DNA of 64,000 bases, from NCBI GenBank assembly GCA_000827495.1, contig KN817544.1, forward strand, positions 308,505-372,504, given 5' to 3'. Shown piece by piece: positions 49,569 through 59,370 of this stretch. How positions within the stretch are numbered: the stretch's first letter is position 1; each line of letters opens with the position of its first letter. The translations under genes were made by a program, and so were the position numbers. The DNA comes from Hypholoma sublateritium FD-334 SS-4 (lineage: Eukaryota; Basidiomycota; Agaricomycetes; Agaricales; Strophariaceae). The notes beneath the pieces were generated by a model, which was not told the DNA's origin, did not search any database, and was given only the letters and a program-made list of their open reading frames with translations.

Positions 49569-49599
<31 letters not shown>

Positions 49600-51130
49600 C
49601 AACAGCAACAGCAACAACCACAGCACCCCCCGCCAGCGCAGTTGAATCGGCACATCGTGGTGCGCGTCTCGTCTTCCTCCCATACGTTACGCGAAATTGA
49701 CAGCCCATATGGAACAGGTGAACAGCAAGGCGTACGCGCGGCTCGACATGATCGGAAAGGGCGGCTCGTCGCGCGTGTTTCGCGTGTTGAATCACGCGAA
49801 CGAGCTGTACGCGATCAAGCGCGTGTCGCTCGACAAGACGGACGCGGACACGATGAACGGGTACATGAACGAGATCGCGCTGCTGAAGCGCCTCGAGGGG
49901 AACAGCCGCATTATCCGCCTCATCGACAGCGAGGTGAAGCCCGGCCCCGGCGGGAGCAAGGGCCACCTGTTGCTTGTGATGGAGTGCGGCGAGATTGACC
50001 TTGCGCGCCTCCTGCAGGAGCAGATGAAGGAACCGGTCAACATGGTGTGGGTCGCGTATTACTGGCAGCAGGTGCGTTTGTGCGGGTTGTGGGTGATTGG
50101 GTGCTGACAGGTGTGGGGTTTTAACTGTGCAGATGCTCCAGGCGGTGCACGTCATCCACGAGGAGAAGATAGTGCACTCTGACCTGAAGCCGGCCAACTT
50201 CGTGCTTGTGCGCGGGCAGATTAAGCTCATCGACTTCGGCATTGCCAACGCGATCGCGAACGACACCACAAACATCCAGCGCGATCACCAGGTATGCTTA
50301 GCGCTCTCACGCGCCCGTCTTAGAGTGCGCTGACTGACGGCGCGCAGGTCGGCACGGTCAACTACATGAGCCCGGAGGCGATCGAGCTGCCCGACGGGAT
50401 GCGCCGGCTTAAGGTTGGCCGTCCGTCGGACGTGTGGTCGCTCGGGTGCATCCTGTACCAGATGGTGTACGGGCACCCGCCGTTCCAGCACCTCTCCGTA
50501 TACCAGAAGATGAAGGCAATCCCAGACTTGACGCACGTAATCGACTTCGCGGAGTACGCGACGCCGATGGTGCCGTCGCCGCGCGGCGCGTCGACAGGCG
50601 GAACCGCACCAGTGGAGCCGCCGCGGAGGCTCGACCACCTGAAGCAGCGCGTGAGGCGCGATGTGATGATGAGCATGAAGAGCTGCCTGTGCCGGAACCC
50701 GAAGGAGCGCGCGACGATCCCAGACCTGCTGAACCACGGGTGGCTTTCGATGCAGGAGCACGAGCGTGAGTACTGTGGCTTTTGTTTTCGGGGTATGGGG
50801 TTGACGGGTGAGACAGTGAACGCGCCACCGCCACCTCCGCCGCCGCCGCCAACAGCGGTGGAGATCAAGAAGGACGAGACGGTGATCAACCCTTACTATA
50901 TGCGCCAGCTGCTCGAGTACGGCATCAAGCTCGCAAGCTCGCTCAACTTCGGCAATGATAAGTCCAGGGAGGCAGAGTACAACAAAAGGCTAGACGAGGA
51001 GGCCGTGGTGAGTGCTCATCCGCCGCTGGTACATTTGACGATTGTCTTGCTGACACGCACTGGTATCCCACAGCGCCTTGTGCTAGAGCTCCAGGAACTG
51101 CGGCACCCGGATCTGCATCCCGAGACGTGA
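47499..51130 (+). CDS. MPS1: MPS1/TTK dual-specificity checkpoint kinase
   Basis: Mps1 phosphorylates kinetochore proteins in the spindle-assembly checkpoint and acts in spindle-pole duplication. Nine exons: 47499-48666, 48725-48796, 48849-48947, 49001-49659, 49718-50071, 50133-50291, 50348-50765, 50817-51007 and 51074-51130, giving 1058 residues with consistent phase. The first 660 residues are disordered, Ser/Pro/Arg-rich, and end in a 17-Gln tract and [12 protein letters not shown]. The kinase domain carries the Gly loop [13 protein letters not shown] Lys in YAIKRVSL, catalytic [15 protein letters not shown] in [11 protein letters not shown], activation segment [12 protein letters not shown] and [17 protein letters not shown] polyproline run and a helical tail follow. 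NYMSPEA directly after GTV is typical of the TTK family. The ATG at 47499 was chosen; upstream in-frame ATGs to 47271 exist. Confidence 0.94.
49567..49617 (+). repeat. CAG/CAA polyglutamine microsatellite inside MPS1
   Basis: Seventeen consecutive Gln codons (eight CAG, then mixed CAA and CAG) lie just before the kinase domain. The interrupted 3' half should slow slippage, while the pure CAG half could vary in length among strains. Confidence 0.95.
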
Positions 51131-52504
51131 ATCTATGTTCAACCTACACCATCCTGGTTCTATCTCGCGTCTGCCCATACACGCATGCCGTCTCCATCCA
51201 GATCCCGACTATAGGACAAGTACACGCCCGTGGACGCTTATCGCCGCGAGTCTCTCGTTTCTCTTTCTCTCTTTCTTTCTATGTCTCTATGTCTCCTTGC
51301 TATGTCATACGTCGCAATCGCGCGCCTCGCGCTGGTTGCTGTGCTATGTGCTTTGTAAATCCACCCATTCTGTACGACTCCTGCATCCATCCGGCCCGCC
51401 TCATCCACTACTCGCTGCATTTAAATTTCCCGCCTCCCCCTTCCTGATAAAACTCCCCGGCATATACGCCGCCCACTCATTCTATCTCATGTTCTCTTTG
51501 TTGGTTAATCCCCCCCTTTGTTCTTGCGCTGCCTGCCCGGTAGTGCCGCCCAGTGCTTGTCGCTGGGCGCTTGGCTTCAGGTTTGAATTGAAGCTTTTGT
51601 CATCGTAAAAGCATGGTGTTTTTCTATCGTGTACAATGCTACCTCCCATCCGTTGCATCTTCCCTCGCCGCCCCGCATTTTGTGGAGGGGTGCCACGCTC
51701 GTGTCGCTCCTTGCTAGAATGAATATAAGTTTTTATCCACTGTACTGGGGCTGTCTGGACCCCGATCTGACTCTGGAGACTGGCTCGTTGGACGACAGGT
51801 TCTCTGATGCGAGCGGGTTGCATCATTTCAAATCCGTGCACCGGCGTATACTAGTGCGCTCAGTGCCAATCAAACGGTGCTTTCCAGCCTGGCAGGAGCG
51901 AGAACATTGGGAGGGTCGTCCACATGGACGCGCATTTGAGCCGACGTTCTGAGATGGACTTGGTAGCCGAGGCTCTGTCTCCGCTTGCAGTCTACTGAGC
52001 GCCCGCTGCTCCAAATACGTTGTTCAAGAGCCGAGCGATCTATTTTTGACCTTATTATCTTCATAGTACATCGCGAGAGAACGCGGTCTAAGGATCGATC
52101 CACCCTGTTGAATTGAAGTTAACTTCTCTGAAATACGATCATCCTTGTAAGTTCTGGCGCGAATGAATCGATACGGGCTCCGGCCGACCTGGGCCATGAT
52201 TCTGTTACAATTGTTACAATGATACGTCTAGCTACGTCCTAAAGAGAACTAAGGCTGATCGTGTGATCCTCCTCGCTAGACTAATGTATGTATGAAATCA
52301 AATGTCGCTGAGGTCCGGGTGCATCAAAACCTGTTCATTGTCCGCGCGTTTAAGTGAGCTACTCAAGAGCTCCTTGGCATTCCCTTGGCGGAGTTAAAAA
52401 TAGGACGCTCTGCTATAATTTCAAGACATTAAATCAGCTTGAGTGGAAATCTTGGCGTTTTACCTTGACCTATTACCATAGTATTTCGCCCATGCAAGTT
52501 TTAG
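51131..52504. other. 3' flank of MPS1 and intergenic region
   Basis: The region is T- and C-rich with several TTTCTTTC runs. Plus frames at 51135-51608 are open but consist mainly of low-complexity Ser, Leu and Phe. No gene is supported. Confidence 0.6.
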
Positions 52505-52513
52505 CTATAAAAT
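52505..52513 (+). promoter_or_regulatory. TATA box of the truncated secreted-protein ORF
   Basis: TATAAAATA is followed by pyrimidine-rich sequence (CTTCTTCATTCGCTCTTCTC) from about 52535, typical of highly expressed basidiomycete secreted-protein promoters. A 59-nt 5'UTR intron (52647-52705, gtgcgt...cttag) lies between it and the ATG at 52732. Confidence 0.65.
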
Positions 52514-52731
52514 AGGGTCAAGTCCCGAAGCGCTTCTTCATTCGCTCTTCTCCTCTCCTCTTTCGTTCTTTATTTCGCGGCCAGGTGCCTATTCCCCCCC
52601 TCGACAGACTAGGACGCTCTTCCTCCTTTTGATCTCCTCTATACAGGTGCGTCTTCTTGGTTTACCGCGTTGTTGAACAGTATTAATTTCTGCCACTTTT
52701 CTTAGTTTCGACCTTCGTCTATATATTCGAG

Positions 52732-53016
52732 ATGTTCGGAAAGCTCATCAGCGTAGTTATAATTGCCTCTTCCTTAATCATGGGAGTCGCTGCCAAGCAC
52801 GCACAGCTTAACAGGCTCAGTCAGTATTTCTCGTCGCTCACGAGAGGCGCTGGCATACAGCGTGGTATGAAGCATGGAGTATGTAGAGCAGCGACAGCCC
52901 TCAGATTCACCAGCATTGTGCGCCATTCGCGGCATGCGCGCGGCTCATGGTTATTCGGGAGTACCAGCCCACGCCACTACCCCGTGCGTCGATGGGGCCT
53001 CGCAGACACCCCGTAA
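52732..53016 (+). pseudogene. Signal-peptide ORF running into repeat DNA, probably a truncated small secreted protein
   Basis: The ATG at 52732 begins MFGKLISVVIIASSLIMGVA, a clear secretion signal, followed by AKHAQLNRLSQYFSS. From about 52860 the frame enters GC-rich repeat sequence shared with 53.2-53.4 kb and becomes Arg/His-rich (RFTSIVRHSRHARGSWLFG). The promoter and leader intron look complete, so the 5' half of a small secreted-protein gene appears to have been joined to, or invaded by, repeat DNA. It may still be transcribed. No cysteine framework or known family is visible in what remains. Confidence 0.45.
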
Positions 53017-53420
53017 TCGGGTAATCGGGGCTGTGCTCCGATGGAAGTGGCGCAGCCCGATCCCCACTCGCACCAAACATGGCCATGTAAGCTTTGTAAA
53101 TTGTACCTCCATTGCAAATTTCAACGGACGCGACTAGAGGCAACAGACCGCAGCGTGGCGTATGGAGAGCAGCGACAGCCGTCTCAGTTTCTCGCAGAAT
53201 AGTCCATTACAAGCCCATTATATAGCACGATGCGCAATTCGCAGCCGCTCCCTGATACGCGTACGCACGCGGCGCACATGCACCGAGCCGGGGTATGGTT
53301 ATTAGGGAGTAGCAATCCACGCCACTGTCGCGCGCGTCGAAGGGCTACAGGCGGGCTGTGCTCCGATGACAGTGGCGCAGCCCAATCTAAGGGGCGACAC
53401 CGCTGTGCGCCACCGTCGAG
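52860..53420. repeat. Two degenerate direct copies of an about 200-bp GC-rich unit
   Basis: The unit occurs at about 52886-53075 and 53167-53385. Shared words in order are GAGCAGCGACAGCC (52886, 53167), ATGGTTATT with GGGAGTA (52947, 53295), CCACGCCAC, and GGCTGTGCTCCGATG followed by GTGGCGCAGCCC (53029, 53354). The offsets grow from 281 to 348 bp and then fall to 325 bp, which shows internal indels. Confidence 0.7.
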
Positions 53421-55960
53421 GGCGAGTAACAAGAGCGTGCGAAATACGACGCACCGCGCCGGGACGCTGGGTAAGAGGCGCTGAGCTACACCGCGTCGGC
53501 GCGCCCTCTTCAATTCAAGAATCAACGCACGCGTTGAGTGCGACGACGGCAGCGGCCATGAGCGCGCTGCATGCGCGGTGTCCATGCTACGCCGATTATT
53601 TAAGCAGCTGACGCTGCTTCCAGTGCAGATTGGAGGCTAGAAGGCGCGATAGTAGGGCTGCTTGGATTGCTGTCTGCTTTCTGCCAATTATACCATGATC
53701 GTGGCGCGTTTCCCGTTGGCGTCTGGCCGCGCCGGTCGCTATTTGCTGTGGGGAGCGTATGTTTATTTCTTCGCCGCTGGTGAGATGTCTTGCGCAGCAT
53801 CCGCCCGGGAAAACATATCGGCAACGGGTCGGATCTAGTTAATTCTTTGAATGCATATATGATTCAAGTTGAACGACGAGCACCACGTCACTGTCTGATG
53901 GTCGCGTCGCAGCCGCCGCAAGAATTCAGATTCCAAGCGCCTCTAAGCGCGCATTTAAACGCCCATTCAATCTGCAAAGCGAACCGGGTCTCCGTTGATG
54001 CAGTCTACCAGAAACACCGACCATTCCAGGGCCAGATAAAATTATACGGAATAAGCAGACGGGCGATTGGTGCGGCGGGGTTGATAAACCGATTCTGCAG
54101 GCTGTGGATGGCAAATCGGTGGAAAATACTGCAACATGAGAATGGGGTTGCCTTTCTTTCTTATGCATCTATATTTATGTATTAGACTCTGCTATTGGAC
54201 CCTGCGGTGGGTGCCAGCAGTCAGTACTAGTCAGTCCGCGTCTCTGAAATTTGGCGCAGAAGGAACACCGTGACGCCGTCGCCACGCAGCCCGCGTGCAG
54301 CACGTAGTATTTCTCCGGACAAATCGAAGAAAAAGAGCACAATCGGCGTACGCGGCGACGGCAGCTATACAATACAATACACTCATAACCTACTAAATAT
54401 AATATATATGCTTCGCACAGCTGCTGAGCGCTGAGCAACCGAACATCGTCGTCGGCGGTCGCCGGCGAGGGAGAGTTTCCCGACACCGGGGGTATGTGCG
54501 TGCAGGTCCCACCCTCGTCTCCAACGCCTCTAAGCGCGCATTCACGCGTGCATGCGTTCAGGCAGAAACGCGGCGGCTATTCATTGAAGTAGCCTATAAG
54601 CAACCGCCCACTCCACGGGTATTTACACCGGATGATATTGTGCAAAATGAACTAAATACGCTGGCTATTATGAAAGTCACGCGCTTCGGCGCGTGAGCGA
54701 GGCCATTTTCTCCTCCGTTCGTGCCAGCTGGATTCTGAACGGCGGCCCCGCTGGAAGCTGCAGAATGCGCGCTGCCGGCGCCTCTGGAGATGGGTGCGGA
54801 CGGCACCTCAGGCCGCCGAGCACATAATTCCGCATTGCCTGGCCGCCTTCGCAGCGCGCGAACGCCCCGCGGGCCACGGCGTATCTCGCATCCGCACGTC
54901 GTATTTCGCCGGAGTGTGCTGAACGTACATACATTGTACATAAGCGCCCTGGATTTCCCAGTAACTTCGACGACGCGTCGCCAATGATTTATATAATGTA
55001 GTTTACCGTCCCCATCCCTTCAGCAACGCAAACCCACGCGCGCAAGCAACCAACAACGCGCCGCCGCCTCGTCGACGCGGTCTGCGCAGCGCGCCGCGCC
55101 GCTCGGAGTGGACGGCTACTAGTATATATGCAAGATGAAGAGACTGCAGGCAGTAGGAGGTATCAAGCGCTACGAGATAACGCACCACGAGGATTTCATT
55201 GGTGATTTATTTAGGTTTAGAAGGTCAGCTGGCCCCTTACAGTGGGCGTCTATGCGCCTGCCTGCCTGCGCCGCTGTCATGTAATCAATCCCCAGAGTCC
55301 GACGCCGCTGTCTCCCTCCGCGGGGAGCTAGCTCTCGCCGTCGCGCCCCCGGGAGGCCGTCCGCCCACGGCGATTTGGCGTGCACTCGGCCGCAGAAATA
55401 GACATGCGTCGCTGTGCTGCAGTGTCATTGGTATCACACTGCACAATCTATGCATTTATACAGCCGCGAAGATATATTTTCCCGACGGTGTGCAGAGTTC
55501 GCGAGGGAGGGCGATAAGGTTTAATATCACCCAGCCGCCGAGCGGGGTGTGCAAGCTACAGGCGGCCGTCCGGACGTTGTCGATCTGTGGGCTGGGGCTG
55601 TGCAACACGGGACGGGGTCGCTTCTATATCCCTAGACACGCCTCTGAGTCGCAGTGGGCGATCTATGTATTCATACCGCCGCGAAAGTGTGTCTTTCTTC
55701 GGCGCGGTGTGCAGAGGCCTGGATCCTGTGAGGGGGACACGCTTCGCCGGCGCGCTGCAGACGGGCGGGCAGGTGCCGGTGGGTGTGCGTGCGGTGCGTG
55801 CACGGGGTGCAGCACCGCGGCCCGCCCCGAGCGCGCACCGGGTGCGGAGGGCAGATGCGCGGGAGGCGCGCCGCATCGATATGTAGACTGTAGCGGCCCA
55901 AGAACGACGCGTGCGCGTGTGCGCTCGCTGGAGCTGGACAAGTTGTACCACGAAGAGAAT

Positions 55961-55992
55961 AACAGAACAGAACAGAACAGAACAGAACAAAA
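55961..55992. repeat. AACAG pentanucleotide microsatellite
   Basis: Five to six AACAG units in tandem (AACAGAACAGAACAGAACAG then AACAAAATAAAAG) sit in otherwise GC-rich sequence. Confidence 0.85.
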
Positions 55993-56449
55993 TAAAAGCA
56001 TTAGAAGCGCCGTGCGGGAACACATCGCGCTCGCTTTTCATTCATTCGGTCAGCACGAACATTAAGAATGATTTCCTAGTAAATTCCTACATACCGCCTT
56101 TATTGTTCGTATTAATAGCGTGCTTGTGGCAGCGCGAGAGCCCCCGACGCGGGGAAAATGGAATCAAGGAAATGCGACGCGAGCGCGCGAGCGCGTGGCT
56201 GTGCCGATGCGTTCCCATTGGCGACAGCGCTTCGAGGTCGACTTCAAGTCGCTCGCTGTTCGCGCCCATTGGCCTGTTCTGAGCCAATCGGCGCGCTGGG
56301 GGTATGGCGGGATGTCGATTCTTCACGCGGTGGAGGGGGGGGACCAATGGGGACGCAGCGGCGCTGCGCTGATGCGCCTACACATATTCGTCCGGGCGCC
56401 GAGCCATGAATAACGGCGCGTCGCATCGGCGAACAACACTGTGAAAAAA

Positions 56450-56605
56450 TTGGGTACCTTATTTTGCTACCCAAGTAGGATTTTTTTATACACGGGTAGC
56501 AAATAATCCCCAGACCGGATAATAGTGCTTTCCGAGGTAGGAAAAATATTTTTGGGAGGGACAAATATATCCTACCTTTCAAACGTAGCTAAATACACTG
56601 CTGAT
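56450..56605. repeat. AT-rich palindromic patch
   Basis: TTATTTTGCTACCC (about 56459-56474) is mirrored by GGGTAGCAAATAAT (about 56495-56510), and TTGGGTA pairs with TACCCAA within the left arm. A second pairing links GTAGGA-type words around 56530-56575. The AT-rich composition contrasts with the flanks and suggests a small inserted element. Confidence 0.5.
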
Positions 56606-58189
56606 GCACTTTACTATACTGCCTTCTCCACAGCATGGATTTTTCCTGCTTTCAGGGGTTACTCAATTATGGCGTTTGATACAGGCAAAATTTTGTTCTC
56701 ACAGTAATATTTATTGCTTTTGAACGTGGCAAATTACAGCACCCATGCAGCTTTGTTTGGTACATAGGCAATAAAAAATACTACTTCTGATATTTAACAC
56801 CAGATGGGCGCCGGGGATGCCTTCAGAGGTAGCCGTGAATTTATAGCACGTCCGAAGCTTCTCAGTTCGTCGCACAGTACATATAGTTGCGATTAATAAT
56901 GATACAAATCAGTTCAAAAGAGTGGGTGGGTAAGTAGGCAAAGAACGGCGACGTTGCGGCTACGACGGACTATTTAGATGGGTGTAGGACGGCAAGTTGG
57001 TGAAAATATATGCGGGACATATCAACGTCCGCTGGGTATGCGCATGATCAGAGCTTTGCTCAACGCGCGGATGGCGCGTACGGTGGGTTCCATAACATGT
57101 AATTTTATTCTGCGAGGGGTGCGGAATGAATAGTTTTGTATAATTATACCTACAATCGGTATGTATTAGCTACTGCACTATAAGAATATCCTTTATTCTG
57201 TCCTCGTAGTCTTGAGGATGTGCATATGAAGAATCTCTGAGCACCTGCGCATTGGGAGCACCTCCACAAAGACGTCTTTCATGCAATGACTCGGAATGCG
57301 CCATCCACCGAAAATCCGTCGATTTTCAAGCGCATGCTGCAGGCAAAGCATCCCGCGGCATGCAAGAAAAGGCAGTGGCATAGGCGCGCGGCGGGAGTGC
57401 CCCGCGCGCCCGAGCGCGCGGATGCACTGGTAGCCCATGGCAGCAGCTGTCACAGAGGGAGCACTGGGCCCCCACGGATGCCCGCATTAGATGAAGCGCA
57501 TGTTGAGACATGCGCCTCCAAGCTGCGTAGCACAGATCATGGTATTCAGCATATTTTTGTAAGGATGAGCACAGAAGCGCCACCAAGCGCCGCCAGTACG
57601 AGGAAGAAACACTCACGGAGCAGCGCCGCGGCAGTTCCTGAGAGTTCCTGTCGGTAAATACCAATACTCGCCTACAAAATCCGCCGGAGCTTCGAGTGCG
57701 GCGTCTGGCGGCGTCGTTGGCACCTTGTATACCAGTACGCGTGATCACGATCGAAGGATTCAAGCCATCGTCCGAAGAGTGAGTCAGTGGTGCGCGGGAC
57801 TTGTATGATATTTCAGGTCCGGGAAATGCCGAACACGCGCGACGCGACTGATCATGTGAGTATTCTGTCACCCGTCACATCCGTCCCTCTCTGTCCCCAA
57901 CCACTATGTTCTCCCCTCCAGTGTCCAGTGTCCACCCCCCAAGCCTATAACTCACATCAAGTGCACCTAGCCTCGGATTCGACTGCGCGTCGTCCGAATC
58001 TCTCTGGAGTTGACTTCGCGTCCTCCAGTGGACCATTTTTGTGCCTTCCGGTGACTTCGACTATGCATCGGTCATGCCTATGTCGTACCAGTGTGCTATT
58101 TAATGGCAAGCTCGTAATGCGTAAGCGACCAGGAGTCCCTCTGATGCCATATATACCTTGCTAAGTTCTATTTATTGCCTTATCAGGCG

Positions 58190-58245
58190 CATATACTCAC
58201 CTATAACGCGCATATACTCACCTACAGCTAGCATATGCTCACCTT
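58190..58245. repeat. Short tandem repeat with CATATACTCACCTA core
   Basis: GCGCATATACTCACCTA occurs twice, followed by GCATATGCTCACCTTA, giving three near-identical units of 17-22 bp. Confidence 0.7.
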
Positions 58246-59370
58246 AGGGAGGGAATAACCAACTTCACCGTATGTCAGCCGGCTCACATCTGAAATTACT
58301 GACAAATTGGGAAGGAGATCGTTTCACCACAGAACAATCTCATCTACGTCCCCAACTCAGAAGTGCGAATTAAGGGACCCACTCCGTTCCGCGTCATTAG
58401 CAACGTCACACGCGCGGAGAAGTGGCCTTTGTAAACTAGGGGAGCTTGAGGAAAGCATCAAGAAAGGTACGTATGCATTATATCTTTCCGCTCCCCGTTT
58501 TGCTCACGTTCACCCAGTTTTACGTTGAGTCCGGGCGCGTTAATGAATCAGTGGATGTCATCCACCGGCTCATCTCTGCAATATCGTAGTCGAAGAGGTT
58601 TACCTCGTTCTGCACTCCAGCCTTGCATCTAGGATGCAACCACCGACGACGACAGTGGTTCGAATATTATGAGAAGGTTCGCGGGGAAAAACCAACAAGA
58701 AACTGACGCCGGGGAGTTTTTGAGAGGCCTAAGGCCGCAGTGCGTGTCATACTGAGAAGACAACTGCGAAATCAGGCAGGGACTGATCAGCGCATCCCAA
58801 GTGCGTCCGGCGCTACGTACTTACTGGCTTATAGGCCGCGGCGCTGCTAATGCGCACAGGGGCTCTGGGCCGCCCGGATGGGGCGGACTGGTACCCATTC
58901 AGTGGTGCCCGCCCCATGGGTCGCAGGCAAAGGCTAAACTACGCGCGGGATCAGCGCGCTTCCCGTTGGCGAAGCGACTGTATGGCACCGAGCTTAAGGG
59001 CGGCGCCCGCCGTTCGCCGGTGCGCCCGCGGTCGCGCGGGGCGACCGGGAAAGGGCGCGCGCCTGCGTGCAGGGACGCGGCGATTGCGCGGCGGGCTGCG
59101 TGCGCGGGAAGGGCCCCGAGGGAAGGGAAGCGCAGGCGCGGCCGCTTCGGGCAGCGCAGGTGCCCAGCGTGGCGATAGGGGGCAGGCGCGCGGATCCCCC
59201 GTTCGGGCNCACGGCGGGNACGGCGGCGCGTGTGTGTGCAGACTTCCATGCCGGCTGCCTCGCGCTATACTTGGCTCGCGGTAGGCGCCGGCCATGTATC
59301 CATATCGGGCTAGTTCGGCTCCCCGCTCCTTATTATCTCCCAGCCAGCAGCAGCTGCGTGCCCTGCACCG

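Larger units (their letters stand above)
53420..58800. repeat. GC-rich repeat region with no supported gene
   Basis: Many ORFs are open on several strands at once because stop codons are rare at high GC; they are rich in Arg, Ala, Pro and Gly and carry no motifs. Direct repeats include CGCCTCTAAGCGCGCATT (53938 and 54525), and a 55-bp pair at about 55444-55497 and 55658-55716. An AT-rich patch lies at 56440-57200. At 58300-58470 one frame reads NNLIYVPNSEVRIKGPTPF before a stop, perhaps the relic of a gene. Confidence 0.5.

Noticed and set aside
49136..50275. Minus-strand ORF of 379 codons across MPS1
   Set aside because: It is the antisense shadow of GC-rich MPS1 exons, and MPS1 has unambiguous kinase motifs.
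55199..56065. Plus-strand ORF of 288 codons in the repeat region
   Set aside because: It contains both copies of a direct repeat and the translated AACAG microsatellite, with Arg/Ala/Gly bias and no domain.
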